Source: Chloroflexota bacterium (GTDB taxonomy: Bacteria > Chloroflexota > UBA11872). From it: a stretch of DNA of 64,000 nt. The stretch lies in the NCBI GenBank assembly GCA_026706485.1, contig JAPOYR010000012.1:1-64000 (forward strand), given 5' to 3'. The stretch's first letter is position 1. Every line of letters starts with the position of its first letter. Positions 53,071 through 62,938 of the stretch are shown piece after piece. The translations under genes and the position numbers were made by a program. The notes beneath the pieces are model-generated. The model worked only from the letters and a program-made list of their open reading frames with translations. It was not told the origin of the DNA and ran no database searches.

Positions 53071-56000
53071 GTGTTCCGCGTCTCCCCCTACATCGCGCTC
53101 ATCCCCGTCTGTCTAGGCGTATTTGTCGCCGCCGACGACCAGACGGTGATGGTCACCGTGCTGCCGGACATCATGTTCGACTTCCGCATTCCGCCCATCG
53201 AGCTTGACTACGCCTCGTGGACCATCACCGCCTACCTCCTGGGCTATGTGGCCGCGATGCCGCTGATCGGCAGCATGTCCGACGCCTTCGGCCACCGCCG
53301 CATGTTCGCCATCGCCACGGTGTTTTTTATGATCTGCTCGGTGGTGGCCGCCCTTTCGCCCAGCCTGCCGTTTCTCATTGGCATCAGGGTCTTCCAGGCC
53401 GTGGGCGCCGGTGCGATGCTGCCGATCGCGATTGCGGTCGTCGGCGACCTGTTCCCCCGGGGGAGCCGCGGCATCGCGCTCGGCATCGTGGGTGGCTCGG
53501 CGGAGGCGGGGGGCGTCATCGGTCCCCTCTGGGGCGGCCTAGTCGCGCGCTTTCTCGACTGGCCCTGGGTGTTCTGGATGAACGTGCCGCTCGGCGCGCT
53601 CGTCCTGATCGCTCTCTTCCTGCTCCTCGGCCCGAGTCCGCGGTTCAAGTCCTCGCTGGACTACGTGGGCGGGTTCTTCATCGCCGTGGCCCTGGCGTCC
53701 CTGACGCTCGCGCTCTCCCGCATTGATCGGCTGGACCTGGGGATGCTCGGGCTCCTCGCGCTCACGGCCGTGGCCCTGATCGCGTTCATCTACCGCCAGC
53801 GGACGGCGGCGGTCACCCTGCTCCCCAACTCCATGTTCCGCAGCCGCACCGTTGTGATGGCCAACGTGGCCCATTTGATGGTCGGCGTGTCACTGATCAT
53901 CGGCATGGTCACCATCCCCATCATGACCACCTATCTGATCGGCCACTCGCCGCTCGAAGGCGGACTCCGGCTCATGCGCATGACGGTGGCGATGCCGTTC
54001 GGGGCGGTGCTCGGCGGGCTCGCCTGCCAGCGCATCGACTACCGGATCCCGAGCGTGATCGGCCTGATCCTCGTGGCCATCGGCTACGCCTTCATGACCA
54101 CCTGGGACCTGAGCGTCGCCGACCCCCAGCTCACGATCCACCTCGCGCTTGCCGGACTGGGGTTCGGCTTCCTCATTGCTCCCATAGCCCTGGGCGCCAC
54201 CGAGCCCGTCGGCCACGGCGACCGCGGCTCCGCCGCCGCCGCGGTCACGTCGATGCGATTGGTGGGCATGACGCTCGGCCTCGCGGCGATCACGGCCTGG
54301 GGATCCCAGCGCTTCTCACTGCTCGTGGCCGGCATCCCCATGCCCGTTCCCCAGGAAGGCGAGGCGATTGAAGTCTCGCGCCAACGGGTCGCCGAGTTCC
54401 AAGAAACCCTCACCAACATCGGCATGGACGTGTTCGTCACGTTCTTTGCCGTCGCGGCCGTAGTCGCCGCCCTGGGCATCCTCCCCGCCTTCCTCATGAC
54501 CTGGAACCGCACCCGCAGCCGGAGGCCCCGCAACACCCCCAGACCGCGTGAGCGACGATGCGAGGCACTCTGTCGAGCTGCTGCGGATAGCGTGCGACCC
54601 GTTGGGGAAGGCTGGACAGTGACCTACGACCCGCGGCGCGCACTTGAACTGCTCCGGCTGGGCACGCAGCAGCCGCACGCGATTTTTCGCGAGGGCCAAG
54701 AGGAGTCCATCCGCCATGTCGTTGAGGGCTGCGGACCGCTTCTGCTGGTGCAGAAGACCGGCTGGGGCAAGAGCAACGTCTACTTCATCGCGGCGAAACT
54801 TCTGCGCGAGGCGGGGCAAGGGCCGGCGCTCCTCATTTCGCCGCTGCTGGCGCTGATGCGGAATCAAATCGAGGCGGCCAAGCGCATGAGCGTCCGTGCG
54901 GCCACGATCAACTCCGACAACAGAGACGAGTGGGAAGTTGTCGAGGCGCAGATTCGCCGTGACGCTATCGACGTGCTGCTCATCTCGCCTGAGCGGCTGG
55001 CCAACGAGCGCTTCGTCCAGGATGTGCTGGCTCCCATGTCCGACCGGATCGCCCTGCTGGTGATCGACGAGGCGCATTGCATCTCGGACTGGGGCCACGA
55101 CTTTCGACCGGACTACCGGCGCATTGAACGGATCATCGGAACGCTGCCGCCAAACCTGCGACTGCTGGGAACGACGGCCACCGCCAACGACCGTGTGCTG
55201 GAGGACCTGAGGGGCATGCTTGGCCCGCGTGTCATTGTGCAGCGGGGCGGGTTGGCCCGACCGTCGCTGCTGCTCCAGACGATACGTTTGCCCAATCAGG
55301 CCCAGCGCCTCGCTTGGCTGGCTGAGCGGCTGCGCGAGGTGCGTGGCAGCGGCATCATCTACACCCTGACCGTCCGGGACGCGGAGCGGGTGGCCGCTTG
55401 GCTGCAATCACGCGGATTCGCTGCGGCGGCGTATACGGGACAGACGGGAGATCGCCGGCCGGAGTTTGAGCAGGCGCTGCTGGACAACCGGGTCAAGGCA
55501 CTGGCGGCGACCACGGCGCTGGGTATGGGATTCGACAAGCCTGATTTGGCTTTCGTCTTCCACTACCAGGCGCCGGGGTCGGTGATTCACTACTACCAGC
55601 AGGTGGGCCGTGCTGGCCGGGCGCTGGATGCGGCCTACGGCGTGCTGCTTAGCGGTGATGAAGACACGGACATCACCAGCTACTTCATTCGCTCCGCGTT
55701 TCCGACGCGACACGAGGTAGCGGAGGTGCTGGGGGCTCTAAAGGATGAGCCCGACGGCCTCTCGGTTCAGGAACTCACGCACCGCGCGAACATCAGCCCA
55801 GGTCGAATCAGGAGCACGCTCAAACTGCTGTCGCTTGAGTCGCCCGCTCCAATTGCCCTCGATGGCAGGCGGTGGCAACTCGTGGCGACCGAATTGACGG
55901 ACGCGTTTTGGGAGCGAGTGGAACGCTTGACGGCCCTGCGCTATCGGGAACAGGCGCAGATGCAGGAGTATGTGGATCTGCCTGCGGGTCACATGGAGTT

Positions 56001-56691
56001 TCTGATCGATGCGCTTGATGGGGAGTCCAGCGCTTTCACGCCGCCGCGGATCGAGCCGCTGTCAAGCACAGTCGACCCCAGACTGGTACGAGAAGCGGTG
56101 GCCTTCCTCCGCCGCACCGACTTCCAGATTGAGCCGCGCAAGCGCTGGCCAACTGGCGGACGGCGTGACGTGCAGCAACGTCTGGTAATCCCCCAGGACC
56201 TTCAAGCTGAATCCGGGCGAGCGCTGTGCCTGTGGGGGGATGCTGGCTGGGGAGAGCTGGTTCGACATGGGAAGTACCAAGACCAGCGCTTCCAGGATGA
56301 GCTGGTGGATGCCTGCGCGACGCTGGTACGCGAGTGGAGGCCGGTACCCGCGCCTATGTGGGTCACTGCCATTCCTTCGCGGCGGCGTCCTACGCTTGTG
56401 CCGGACTTCGCCGAGCGCTTGGCCAAGGAATTGGGTCTTCCATTTCATGTCGTGCTTGGGCGTATGCGCGATCATCAGGAACAGAAGGAGATGGAAAACA
56501 GCGCCTATCAAGCTCGCAATGTCTGGGAGTCGTTGGTCGTGAGCAATGCGCCCCCGCCTGGCCCCGTGCTTCTCGTGGACGACATCGTGGACTCCCGCTG
56601 GACGATGACCGTGGCGGCGTACAAGCTTCGATCCGAAGGAAGTGACGAAGTCTTTCCCATGGCGCTTACTCTGGCGGGCGGTGTCGCGTGA
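53071..56691 (+). CDS. MFS (DHA2-like) transporter whose frame runs into the RecQ-like gene
   Basis: One uninterrupted 1206-codon frame. Residues 1-480 are a complete major-facilitator drug-exporter-like protein with about 14 membrane helices: motif [10 protein letters not shown], motif [24 protein letters not shown] 53071 has GAGG upstream. After [20 protein letters not shown] there is no stop codon, and residues 517-1206 are the RecQ-like/phosphoribosyltransferase protein. An internal GTG at 54619 with a strong GGGGAAGG site suggests the helicase is also, or only, translated separately. Either the transporter stop was lost, or the DNA-processing genes were inserted just before it. A bona fide fusion is possible but unusual. 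Confidence 0.7.
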   Translation: MFRVSPYIALIPVCLGVFVAADDQTVMVTVLPDIMFDFRIPPIELDYASWTITAYLLGYVAAMPLIGSMSDAFGHRRMFAIATVFFMICSVVAALSPSLPFLIGIRVFQAVGAGAMLPIAIAVVGDLFPRGSRGIALGIVGGSAEAGGVIGPLWGGLVARFLDWPWVFWMNVPLGALVLIALFLLLGPSPRFKSSLDYVGGFFIAVALASLTLALSRIDRLDLGMLGLLALTAVALIAFIYRQRTAAVTLLPNSMFRSRTVVMANVAHLMVGVSLIIGMVTIPIMTTYLIGHSPLEGGLRLMRMTVAMPFGAVLGGLACQRIDYRIPSVIGLILVAIGYAFMTTWDLSVADPQLTIHLALAGLGFGFLIAPIALGATEPVGHGDRGSAAAAVTSMRLVGMTLGLAAITAWGSQRFSLLVAGIPMPVPQEGEAIEVSRQRVAEFQETLTNIGMDVFVTFFAVAAVVAALGILPAFLMTWNRTRSRRPRNTPRPRERRCEALCRAAADSVRPVGEGWTVTYDPRRALELLRLGTQQPHAIFREGQEESIRHVVEGCGPLLLVQKTGWGKSNVYFIAAKLLREAGQGPALLISPLLALMRNQIEAAKRMSVRAATINSDNRDEWEVVEAQIRRDAIDVLLISPERLANERFVQDVLAPMSDRIALLVIDEAHCISDWGHDFRPDYRRIERIIGTLPPNLRLLGTTATANDRVLEDLRGMLGPRVIVQRGGLARPSLLLQTIRLPNQAQRLAWLAERLREVRGSGIIYTLTVRDAERVAAWLQSRGFAAAAYTGQTGDRRPEFEQALLDNRVKALAATTALGMGFDKPDLAFVFHYQAPGSVIHYYQQVGRAGRALDAAYGVLLSGDEDTDITSYFIRSAFPTRHEVAEVLGALKDEPDGLSVQELTHRANISPGRIRSTLKLLSLESPAPIALDGRRWQLVATELTDAFWERVERLTALRYREQAQMQEYVDLPAGHMEFLIDALDGESSAFTPPRIEPLSSTVDPRLVREAVAFLRRTDFQIEPRKRWPTGGRRDVQQRLVIPQDLQAESGRALCLWGDAGWGELVRHGKYQDQRFQDELVDACATLVREWRPVPAPMWVTAIPSRRRPTLVPDFAERLAKELGLPFHVVLGRMRDHQEQKEMENSAYQARNVWESLVVSNAPPPGPVLLVDDIVDSRWTMTVAAYKLRSEGSDEVFPMALTLAGGVA
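54619..56691 (+). CDS. RecQ-like helicase with C-terminal ComF-like phosphoribosyltransferase domain
   Basis: A 690-residue protein if started at GTG 54619 (GAAGG seven bases upstream). The superfamily 2 helicase core has Q-motif FREGQEESI, motif [13 protein letters not shown], motif [22 protein letters not shown], motif [11 protein letters not shown], motif [21 protein letters not shown] and motif [16 protein letters not shown]. The zinc region of RecQ is present in outline ([20 protein letters not shown]), but its cysteines are gone. The last 145 residues form a PRTase fold: [20 protein letters not shown] and [20 protein letters not shown], the PRPP-binding loop of ComFC-like proteins. Stop overlaps the DprA-like gene (GTGA). 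Likely DNA processing or defence. Confidence 0.85.
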   Translation: MTYDPRRALELLRLGTQQPHAIFREGQEESIRHVVEGCGPLLLVQKTGWGKSNVYFIAAKLLREAGQGPALLISPLLALMRNQIEAAKRMSVRAATINSDNRDEWEVVEAQIRRDAIDVLLISPERLANERFVQDVLAPMSDRIALLVIDEAHCISDWGHDFRPDYRRIERIIGTLPPNLRLLGTTATANDRVLEDLRGMLGPRVIVQRGGLARPSLLLQTIRLPNQAQRLAWLAERLREVRGSGIIYTLTVRDAERVAAWLQSRGFAAAAYTGQTGDRRPEFEQALLDNRVKALAATTALGMGFDKPDLAFVFHYQAPGSVIHYYQQVGRAGRALDAAYGVLLSGDEDTDITSYFIRSAFPTRHEVAEVLGALKDEPDGLSVQELTHRANISPGRIRSTLKLLSLESPAPIALDGRRWQLVATELTDAFWERVERLTALRYREQAQMQEYVDLPAGHMEFLIDALDGESSAFTPPRIEPLSSTVDPRLVREAVAFLRRTDFQIEPRKRWPTGGRRDVQQRLVIPQDLQAESGRALCLWGDAGWGELVRHGKYQDQRFQDELVDACATLVREWRPVPAPMWVTAIPSRRRPTLVPDFAERLAKELGLPFHVVLGRMRDHQEQKEMENSAYQARNVWESLVVSNAPPPGPVLLVDDIVDSRWTMTVAAYKLRSEGSDEVFPMALTLAGGVA

Positions 56692-57983
56692 TCAGCGAGC
56701 TTTCGGCCAACACTCAGGCCATTCTCTTGCTGACGGCGCCGCTGATCGTCGGTCGGCGCACCCCCGCAGCCGAAGTGTTGCAGCCGCGCGAGTACAACAA
56801 GCTCGCCCAACTCCTCCACGAATACAGCCGGGAGCCAGCCGATCTGCTGAGTCCCGAGGCATCCCGGTTACTGAACGATGATTGGCTACGCGCCCAAATT
56901 GACTCGGACAGGGTCGGCCAGCTACTCGCCAGGGGTTTCCTGCTTAGCCAGGCGGTCGAGCAGTGGCAGCAACGGGCGATCTGGGTGTTGAGCCGCGCCG
57001 ACGACCAATACCCCCAACGGTTGAAGGTGCGTTTGGGAAGCAAAGCGCCCGCCATCCTCTATGGCTGTGGCGACCGAGACATCCTGGACTCCGGCGGCTT
57101 GGCCGTCGTCGGCTCGCGACACGTGGACGACAAACTTCGAGCCTACGCGGCGGGGGTCGGTGAACTCGTCGCCAACGCCGAGTGGACGCTTGTATCCGGC
57201 GGCGCGCGGGGAATCGATCAGGCGTCCATGCGGGGCGCGCTCGAAGCCGGGGGGCGGGTCGTGGGCGTGCTGAGCAACGACCTGCAGCGGGCGGCGCTGC
57301 GTCGCGAGCACCGTGAGGTGCTGATGGACGGACGGCTAGCGCTGATTTCGCCCTACGACCCCTCGGCGGGCTTCAACGTCGGCAATGCGATGCGGCGCAA
57401 CAAACTGGTCTACGCCCTTGCCGATGCGGGGCTCGTTGCGAGCTCGGATCACAAGAAGGGCGGGACCTGGGCCGGCGCGGTTGAGCAACTCGATGAGTTG
57501 AAGCTCGTGCCGGTCTATGTGCGGTCAGGCTCGGACAAGGCGCTTCAGGCGCTCATCGACAAGGGCGCCTATCCGTGGCCGGATCCTCAAACGCCGGAAG
57601 AGTTTTGGGACAAGCTCGATTCGTCGGTGCCTGCGTCCGGGCAGCCCGAGCTCCCCATTGAGACGAGCGACGAGCGCATGGAACACGACGCCGTGCGCCC
57701 AGAATCGGAGGCGCACGATGAGCCAGCGGATTTGGCGGTCGCACGCGGTGCGCCGGACGAGATGCTCTTTGCCAAGGTTGCCGAGTTAGTGATCGAAATG
57801 ACCACGCCTACCCCCAAGTCGTTGGACGAGATCACGACCGCCCTTGGAGTCTCCAGGCCCCAGGCCACGGCCTGGCTGAAGCGGCTGGTCGGCGAGGGCA
57901 AGCTGGAAAAACAATTGCGCCCTGCCCGCTACCAGCCGGTGACGCAGGCGACTCTGCTGCTCGATCAGCCCGAGGACTCCTGA
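56688..57983 (+). CDS. DprA/Smf-like Rossmann-fold protein
   Basis: A 431-residue protein. The DprA/SLOG fold is clear: [20 protein letters not shown] (residues about 136-155), [20 protein letters not shown] with GGRVVGVL, then [18 protein letters not shown] and [20 protein letters not shown]. The N-terminal 120 residues are helical and unlike classical DprA. The C-terminus (about 365-425) has a winged helix: [23 protein letters not shown] 56688 overlaps the helicase stop by four bases. Classical DprA loads RecA onto transforming DNA; SLOG-fold relatives bind nucleotides. Pairing with a RecQ-PRTase suggests a dedicated two-gene system. Exact role unknown. Confidence 0.85.
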   Translation: MISELSANTQAILLLTAPLIVGRRTPAAEVLQPREYNKLAQLLHEYSREPADLLSPEASRLLNDDWLRAQIDSDRVGQLLARGFLLSQAVEQWQQRAIWVLSRADDQYPQRLKVRLGSKAPAILYGCGDRDILDSGGLAVVGSRHVDDKLRAYAAGVGELVANAEWTLVSGGARGIDQASMRGALEAGGRVVGVLSNDLQRAALRREHREVLMDGRLALISPYDPSAGFNVGNAMRRNKLVYALADAGLVASSDHKKGGTWAGAVEQLDELKLVPVYVRSGSDKALQALIDKGAYPWPDPQTPEEFWDKLDSSVPASGQPELPIETSDERMEHDAVRPESEAHDEPADLAVARGAPDEMLFAKVAELVIEMTTPTPKSLDEITTALGVSRPQATAWLKRLVGEGKLEKQLRPARYQPVTQATLLLDQPEDS

Positions 57984-58077
57984 GGATTCCGGCCTAGATC
58001 GACAGCTCGGGGGGCTGCCGCGCTGGCCCGTGCCGTACGCTGGCGGGCCAGGCGAACAGTCGGAGTAAGCGACGGCC

Positions 58078-59256
58078 ATGGCGGCTGGACGGCGGTTGGG
58101 GTTGCTGGCGGTGGCGGTGCTGGCCGCGGCCGTGGGCGGCGTGGCGTTGGCGGGGCGCGGGCAGCGGACCACGCTGGTCAACTGGTCGCTCACGCGGCGC
58201 TTGGCGCTGCGGCTCGCGGACGCACCGGGCGAGCCGGCGCCAGCGCCCGAGCTCACCGCCGCCTACACGGACCTCGTCGCCCGCAGCTATGCCGCGGTCA
58301 GCGACTACACCCAGGCGCCGATGCCGCCAACGATGGATTCCGTGCAGGTGCTGCGGCGCGGGGACTGGATCGGCGCCAACCTGGCCAACTTCCGGCGCAT
58401 CCTGCGACCGGTCATCGAGGCCTACGACCACGCCCAGGTCGGCGGCGGCGTGGGCTCCCGGGTGCTGGGCGTCACCACGCAGGCCGGCGTCTCCGCGCAA
58501 CTGGGAGTGCTCCTGGGGTTCTTGGGCCGGCGAGTCTTGGGCCAATACGACATTCCCCTCCTCGATCCCGAGCCCCGCCCCGCCGCGATCTACTTCGTGG
58601 ACGCCAACTTGCAAGCCGTGGCGGCCCGCGCGGGCGTTCCGGTCGAGGACCTGCGGCTGTGGGTGACGCTGCACGAGGTCACGCACGCCTTTCAGTTCAA
58701 CGCGGGGAACCCGCCCTGGCTGCACGGCTACATGTCCGGCCTGCTCCAGGACTACCTGGAAGAAGCCGTGGTGACGCTGGGAGAGCACGGCGAGCTGCGC
58801 GCGCGGCTGAGCGCAGCGGTTCAGGAATTCCAGCGCGGTGGGCTGCGTCAGTCCGGCTGGCTGCGCCTGGCGTTGTCACCGCGGCAGGTGCGCACCATCG
58901 AGCAGATCCAGGCCCTGATGACCGTCGTCGAGGGCTACGGCAATCACGTGATGCACGCCACCGGCGCCCGCCTGATTCCGGGCTACGCCCACCTGGCCCG
59001 GCGCATGAAGGCCCGCGAGCGCTCGCAGGCCACCTGGGTGCGGCTGCTCACGCGGGCGCTTGGGCTCGACATGAAGCTCGAGCAATACCGCATCGGCGAG
59101 GCGTTCGTGGACGAGGTGGTGACACAGCGCGGCATAGCCTTCGCCAACCGGCTCTGGGAAGGCCCGGAGCACCTGCCGACGCTAGCCGAGACGCAGGACC
59201 CCGCCGCCTGGATGGCCCGCGTAGAGGCGGCGAGCCCGGCGGACGCGAGCCTGTAA
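58078..59256 (+). CDS. Zinc-metalloprotease-like DUF2342 protein
   Basis: A 392-residue protein. A hydrophobic N-terminus (LGLLAVAVLAAAVGGVALAG) probably anchors it to the membrane. The zincin-type motif is LHEVTHAFQFN (HExxH, residues about 201-211), followed by VVEGYGNHVMHATGA (about 282-296), where Glu and His could complete the metal site. This combination defines the DUF2342/zincin_2 family, some members of which sit near coenzyme F420 genes. ATG 58078 has GGAG upstream. It follows the DprA-like gene after 94 bases, probably as an independent unit. Proteolytic activity unproven. Confidence 0.78.
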   Translation: MAAGRRLGLLAVAVLAAAVGGVALAGRGQRTTLVNWSLTRRLALRLADAPGEPAPAPELTAAYTDLVARSYAAVSDYTQAPMPPTMDSVQVLRRGDWIGANLANFRRILRPVIEAYDHAQVGGGVGSRVLGVTTQAGVSAQLGVLLGFLGRRVLGQYDIPLLDPEPRPAAIYFVDANLQAVAARAGVPVEDLRLWVTLHEVTHAFQFNAGNPPWLHGYMSGLLQDYLEEAVVTLGEHGELRARLSAAVQEFQRGGLRQSGWLRLALSPRQVRTIEQIQALMTVVEGYGNHVMHATGARLIPGYAHLARRMKARERSQATWVRLLTRALGLDMKLEQYRIGEAFVDEVVTQRGIAFANRLWEGPEHLPTLAETQDPAAWMARVEAASPADASL

Positions 59257-59306
59257 CCGGCAGGCAGCGCTGCTGGGTAGGGGGCAATGTGAGTTGCGGG
59301 CCTGTG

Positions 59307-59603
59307 TTACTGCTTCCGCACGATCCACCGAACAAAGAGCCATGCCGCGAAAGCGGTCACCGTGACCCAAAGCACGACCTGAACGGCCCCGACGTTGAAC
59401 GGCATCAATGGGCCGCTGTTGAACGGCCCCAACGCGCCGATGAACTGTTGCTGCCAGACACCACTCAGGACGGCAACCACCACCATTGCGAGCAAACTCA
59501 ACACCAGCCAACAAAGGCAGAGGCCGATCCCTATGCCGAAGCCGGCCTTGATCCAGTACCGCAACGATGGGCGATCAGGGTCGGCAGGCGGCGGATGGGT
59601 CAT
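59307..59603 (-). CDS. Small two-helix membrane protein
   Basis: A 98-residue protein with two hydrophobic helices: residues about 20-48 (FGIGIGLCLCWLVLSLLAMV) and about 71-93 (VGAAV-like VQVVLWVTVTAFAAWLFVRW), with a short loop between. The N-terminus is Pro/Asp-rich and the C-terminus RWIVRKQ is basic. Less GC-rich than its neighbours. No family recognised. It lies convergent to the DUF2342 gene and divergent from the reductase gene. Coherent topology supports it as real. Confidence 0.6.
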   Translation of the reverse strand: MTHPPPADPDRPSLRYWIKAGFGIGIGLCLCWLVLSLLAMVVVAVLSGVWQQQFIGALGPFNSGPLMPFNVGAVQVVLWVTVTAFAAWLFVRWIVRKQ

Positions 59604-59808
59604 GAATCGCCTCCCGGGCCACCCCGGGAATATCGAGAAACTCTGGGAGCCATATCAAAGTAACCCACTACCTGCTGCCGGCTACCTTTGGCGCACGGCG
59701 TTCCGGCCTGTAGACTTCCCGCACCCGGTCAATCAACCACCCCGGGTCGGTCCATCTGGCAGAATCAGTCACACAGCAGGGGCCGAGGCGCGCCTGGAGG
59801 CTTGTGCA

Positions 59809-61593
59809 ATGGCAGTCACGCATTCGACCGACACGCCTGGGCACGTCATTCCCATCAGTGACGAAGAGTTCGAGGACTTCGACACCGAGGCCACGGCGTT
59901 CCTGCGCGGTCAGCGCGATTCGGACCTCTACACCGGCTTTCGGCTGAAGCAGGGGGTCTACGGGCAGCGCCAGGCCGACGTCCACATGATCCGGGTCAAG
60001 CTGCCGTTCGGCGGCGTGTCCGCCGATCAGCTCGACGCCTTCGCCGAAGTGGCCGAGCGGTTCGCCCCGCTCAAGAAGGGCCACATCACCACGCGCGAGA
60101 ACGTGCAATATCACCACGTGCCCCTGCCGTTGGCGGCCATGGCGATCCGCGTGCTGGGCGACGCCGGGCTGTCGAGCCGCGAGGCCTGCGGCAACACCGT
60201 GCGCAACGTCACCGGCGACCCCTGGGGCGGCATCTGCAACGACGAGGTCTACGACGCCACGCCCTACGCCGGCGCTTTCGTGCGCTACTTCGTGCGCCAC
60301 CCGCTGACGCAACTCCTTCCGCGTAAATTCAAGGTCGCCTTCACCGGCTCCGAGACCGACCGCGTCGTCACCGACATCCACGACCTGGGCTTCATCTCGC
60401 AGGTCCGACATGAAGACGGAAAAGAAGTCCGCGGTTTCCGAATGGTCACCGGCGGCGGACTCTCCATCATGGCCAAGCGCGCGTTCGTGCTCTACGACTT
60501 CGTGCCGCTGACGGAGTACCTGCGCGTCTCCGAGGCCGTGCTGCGCATCTTCGAGCGCTCCGACGACCTGCGCCGCAACCGCGCCAAGGCCCGCATCAAG
60601 TTCCTGGTCCATCGCGTGGGCATCGACGCCTTCCGCGAGATGGTCGAGGAAGAACTGAAGGGCGACTGGGCCAAGCGCGACTACCCGCTCGACGACCTGG
60701 TGTACCTGGACGACGAAGCCGCCGACGCGCCCGCGCTGAATGGCCACGTGCCGAACGTTGCCGAGGCCGACCGCGACATGTTTGAGCGGTTCATGCGCTC
60801 CAACGTGCAGGCGCAGATTCAAGAGGGCTTCGCCGCCATCGAGGTCAAGGTCAACCGCGGCGACCTCTCGCCCGAGCAGTTCCGCGGCCTGGCCACCATC
60901 CTGCGCACCTACGGATCCGGGCGCGCTCGCACCACCCCCTGGCAGAACATCGTGCTGCGCTGGATTCCGCAAAACCGCGTCTACGACGTCTGGCGCGAGC
61001 TCTACGCGATGGACCTGGGGAACCCCGGCGCGCTGGAGATCACCGACGTCGTGGCCTGCCCCGGCACCGACAGCTGCAAGCTCGGCATCACCTCATCCAT
61101 GGGCCTCAATCGCGCCGTGCAGGGCAAGATCGAGGAGATGAACATCCAGGACCCGCTCACGCGCCAGATCCTGGTCAACATGAGCGGCTGCCCCAACTCC
61201 TGCGGCATGCACCACGTGGGAAACATCGGCTTCCACGGCGCGGCCATCAAGAGCGGCGACCGGCAGGTGCCGGCCTATCACGTCTTCGTCGGCGGCAACC
61301 GGCGCGCCGGCGAGCCCATGAAGCTCGGCACGCTGCTGCGCACGCGGCTCCCGGCCAAGCGCGTCCCGCTGGCCGTCGAGCGCCTGATCCTCGACTACGA
61401 AGACAACCGCGAGGAAGACGACGAGCCGTTCAACGACTACGTCGACCGCCTCGGCAAGGTCTATTTCAACGAGTTGCTCAAGGACCTCGCGCTGCCGCCC
61501 GAGTTCACCGACGAGAACCGGGAACACTTCGTGGACTGGGACCGCGACCGCCTCTACGTCCTGGAGCGCGGCGAAGGCGAGTGCGCCGTCTAG
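59809..61593 (+). CDS. Ferredoxin-type nitrite/sulfite reductase
   Basis: A 594-residue siroheme reductase. The siroheme/4Fe-4S cysteines are in ACPGTDSCKLGIT (C-x5-C) and NMSGCPNSCGMHHVGNIGF (C-x3-C), near residues 425-475. The duplicated ferrite-reductase domains are visible: FAPLKKGHITTRENVQYHHV, CGNTVRNVTGDPWGGI, and the repeat RTYGSGRARTTPWQNIVLRW. ATG 59809 has GGAGG nine bases upstream; the long open frame before it is non-coding. It reduces nitrite to ammonia or sulfite to sulfide in assimilation; sequence alone does not settle which, and no cys or nar genes are nearby. Confidence 0.9.
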   Translation: MAVTHSTDTPGHVIPISDEEFEDFDTEATAFLRGQRDSDLYTGFRLKQGVYGQRQADVHMIRVKLPFGGVSADQLDAFAEVAERFAPLKKGHITTRENVQYHHVPLPLAAMAIRVLGDAGLSSREACGNTVRNVTGDPWGGICNDEVYDATPYAGAFVRYFVRHPLTQLLPRKFKVAFTGSETDRVVTDIHDLGFISQVRHEDGKEVRGFRMVTGGGLSIMAKRAFVLYDFVPLTEYLRVSEAVLRIFERSDDLRRNRAKARIKFLVHRVGIDAFREMVEEELKGDWAKRDYPLDDLVYLDDEAADAPALNGHVPNVAEADRDMFERFMRSNVQAQIQEGFAAIEVKVNRGDLSPEQFRGLATILRTYGSGRARTTPWQNIVLRWIPQNRVYDVWRELYAMDLGNPGALEITDVVACPGTDSCKLGITSSMGLNRAVQGKIEEMNIQDPLTRQILVNMSGCPNSCGMHHVGNIGFHGAAIKSGDRQVPAYHVFVGGNRRAGEPMKLGTLLRTRLPAKRVPLAVERLILDYEDNREEDDEPFNDYVDRLGKVYFNELLKDLALPPEFTDENREHFVDWDRDRLYVLERGEGECAV

Positions 61594-61611
61594 GACGGTC
61601 CGCCCGCGGTC

Positions 61612-61633
61612 ATTCCGAGCGCACGCGAGGAAT
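61612..61633. repeat. ATTCCGAGCG...GGAAT hairpin repeat
   Basis: Second copy of the element at 34734-34754, again just after the stop codon of a + strand gene and preceded by GTC. Confidence 0.65.
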
Positions 61634-61710
61634 CTCAGACGTTCGATCGCGGCCCGCACGGGTGGACTCCGCGTTTCTGATTCCGCAAACCCTTGCGACC
61701 CTCCTCCGTC

Positions 61711-61730
61711 ATTCCCGCGAAGGCGGGAAT
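61711..61730. repeat. Hairpin repeat, ATTCCCGC stem with GAAG loop
   Basis: Third copy of ATTCCCGC-GAAG-GCGGGAAT; flanks match the other two (TCCGTC before, CCACCCTTGATTGAA after). Confidence 0.8.
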
Positions 61731-61768
61731 CCACCCTTGATTGAACCTGGGAAGGGATTGCCCGGTGG

Positions 61769-61790
61769 CCCAGGCTGCGGGCAGCCTGGG
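61769..61790. repeat. Perfect 10-base hairpin
   Basis: CCCAGGCTGC-GG-GCAGCCTGGG. Not seen elsewhere in the window. Possible terminator or remnant of a mobile repeat. Confidence 0.5.
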
Positions 61791-61890
61791 AGCTGCAACC
61801 TCGGCCGCAGTTTGACTGCTCAGCTGGCCGAGCCTTTTCGTGCCCGAGTTGACTTGCCAGCCGGTGACACCGATAGTTCGGGCTAATACT

Positions 61891-61929
61891 CCCCGCCGTC
61901 CACTGCCTTCCGGTGGTGAACTGGCGGGG
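61891..61929. terminator. Possible stem-loop terminator
   Basis: CCCCGCC (61891-61897) pairs with GGCGGGG (61923-61929), with an inner CCAC/GTGG stem; CTTTG follows. A weak terminator candidate at the edge of the accessory segment. Confidence 0.35.
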
Positions 61930-61964
61930 CTTTGCTGCCTTCAGCGCCGCGATTGAAGACTCAA

Positions 61965-62771
61965 ATGGCTCCTCCAAACCCGAAGCGACAGAAAGAAGCC
62001 CGAAGAGTACTTGATGAACTGTTCGATCGGCCCGACAAGGTATCAGTAATCCACTACTCCTGTGAGAGCTTCTACAACCGCCAAGACGGTAGCTCACCTA
62101 GAATCACATCAGTCGCTGTGCGCCGCCTTGACTATGGTCATACGGCTTCATTCTCGATTCACCAAACGGCTGAGATTCGGAGAATTCCGTTCGACAGAAT
62201 CACAGACCATTATGACGATCTGGAAAAGGAGATGCTAGGACGCCTGTCTGCCTACTTTGATAGGTCTATGGAGATGACCTATTTGCATTGGAACATGAGA
62301 GATTCCAACTATGGGTTTCAGGCTATTGAGCATCGATTCCGGGTCTTGCATGAGCACGGATGCGAGCCACACGTAGTCGACGACAAGTCGAAGGTAGACT
62401 TGTCCCGGCTATTGTACGATATTTATGGTGCAGATTATATCGCCCACCCAAGACTAGCGGTATTGTCGCATAAGAATGATATCATGCCGCTTGACTTCCT
62501 GCCCGGAGCACAAGAGGCTAGCGCTTTCGAAGAAAAAGACTTCGCCGCCTTACATATGTCCACCCTAAGGAAGGTGGAAGTCATCGCTAAAATTGCCGTG
62601 CGAGCTCACGACCGGAACTTGAAGACAGATGCGACATGGTGGGATATGCGCGGTGGACGAATAGTGGCTAGTCTCACTTGGCTTGGAGAGCACCCGCTAC
62701 TCACCGTAGCCCTGGGGATCGTAGGTGTTGCTTCGCTTGTGCTGGCGATGGTTTGTATGTTTTGGCCGTAG
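61965..62771 (+). CDS. Unknown protein with C-terminal membrane helix
   Basis: A 268-residue protein I do not recognise. Basic N-terminus (NPKRQKEARRVLDELFD), then VSVIHYSCESFYNRQDGSSP and ASFSIHQTAEIRRI, which look like strands of a compact alpha/beta domain. A strongly patterned centre follows: EMTYLHWNMRDSNYGFQAIE, HRFRVLHE, and VDLSRLLYDIYGADYIAHPR. The C-terminus is one membrane helix (LLTVALGIVGVASLVLAMVC). Much less GC-rich than core genes (roughly half G+C). ATG 61965 chosen; TTG 61932 possible. A membrane-tethered effector is conceivable, but no function can be claimed. Confidence 0.75.
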   Translation: MAPPNPKRQKEARRVLDELFDRPDKVSVIHYSCESFYNRQDGSSPRITSVAVRRLDYGHTASFSIHQTAEIRRIPFDRITDHYDDLEKEMLGRLSAYFDRSMEMTYLHWNMRDSNYGFQAIEHRFRVLHEHGCEPHVVDDKSKVDLSRLLYDIYGADYIAHPRLAVLSHKNDIMPLDFLPGAQEASAFEEKDFAALHMSTLRKVEVIAKIAVRAHDRNLKTDATWWDMRGGRIVASLTWLGEHPLLTVALGIVGVASLVLAMVCMFWP

Positions 62772-62938
62772 GTGTGGCTGTAGGATGACGGAGCAGAATA
62801 TCGTGAGAGGCATGGGTTCGGTTGCGGTGGTGTTGCTGGTGTGTGCGGGCTAGGTCGGTCTCGGAAGAAATTGAGCCCAGGCGGCTTCCATACGTGTGGT
62901 GGTTCGGAGTGGGCGATCGTGCAACCGTGCGGTGCCCG

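Larger units (their letters stand above)
61594..61964. other. Repeat-filled intergenic region before the low-GC segment
   Basis: About 371 bases with four hairpins: ATTCC...GGAAT (61612-61633), ATTCCCGC-GAAG-GCGGGAAT (61711-61730), CCCAGGCTGC-GG-GCAGCCTGGG (61769-61790) and CCCCGCC...GGCGGGG (61891-61929), the last followed by TTT. No gene recognised. It marks the change from GC-rich core genes to AT-richer accessory genes. Confidence 0.6.
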
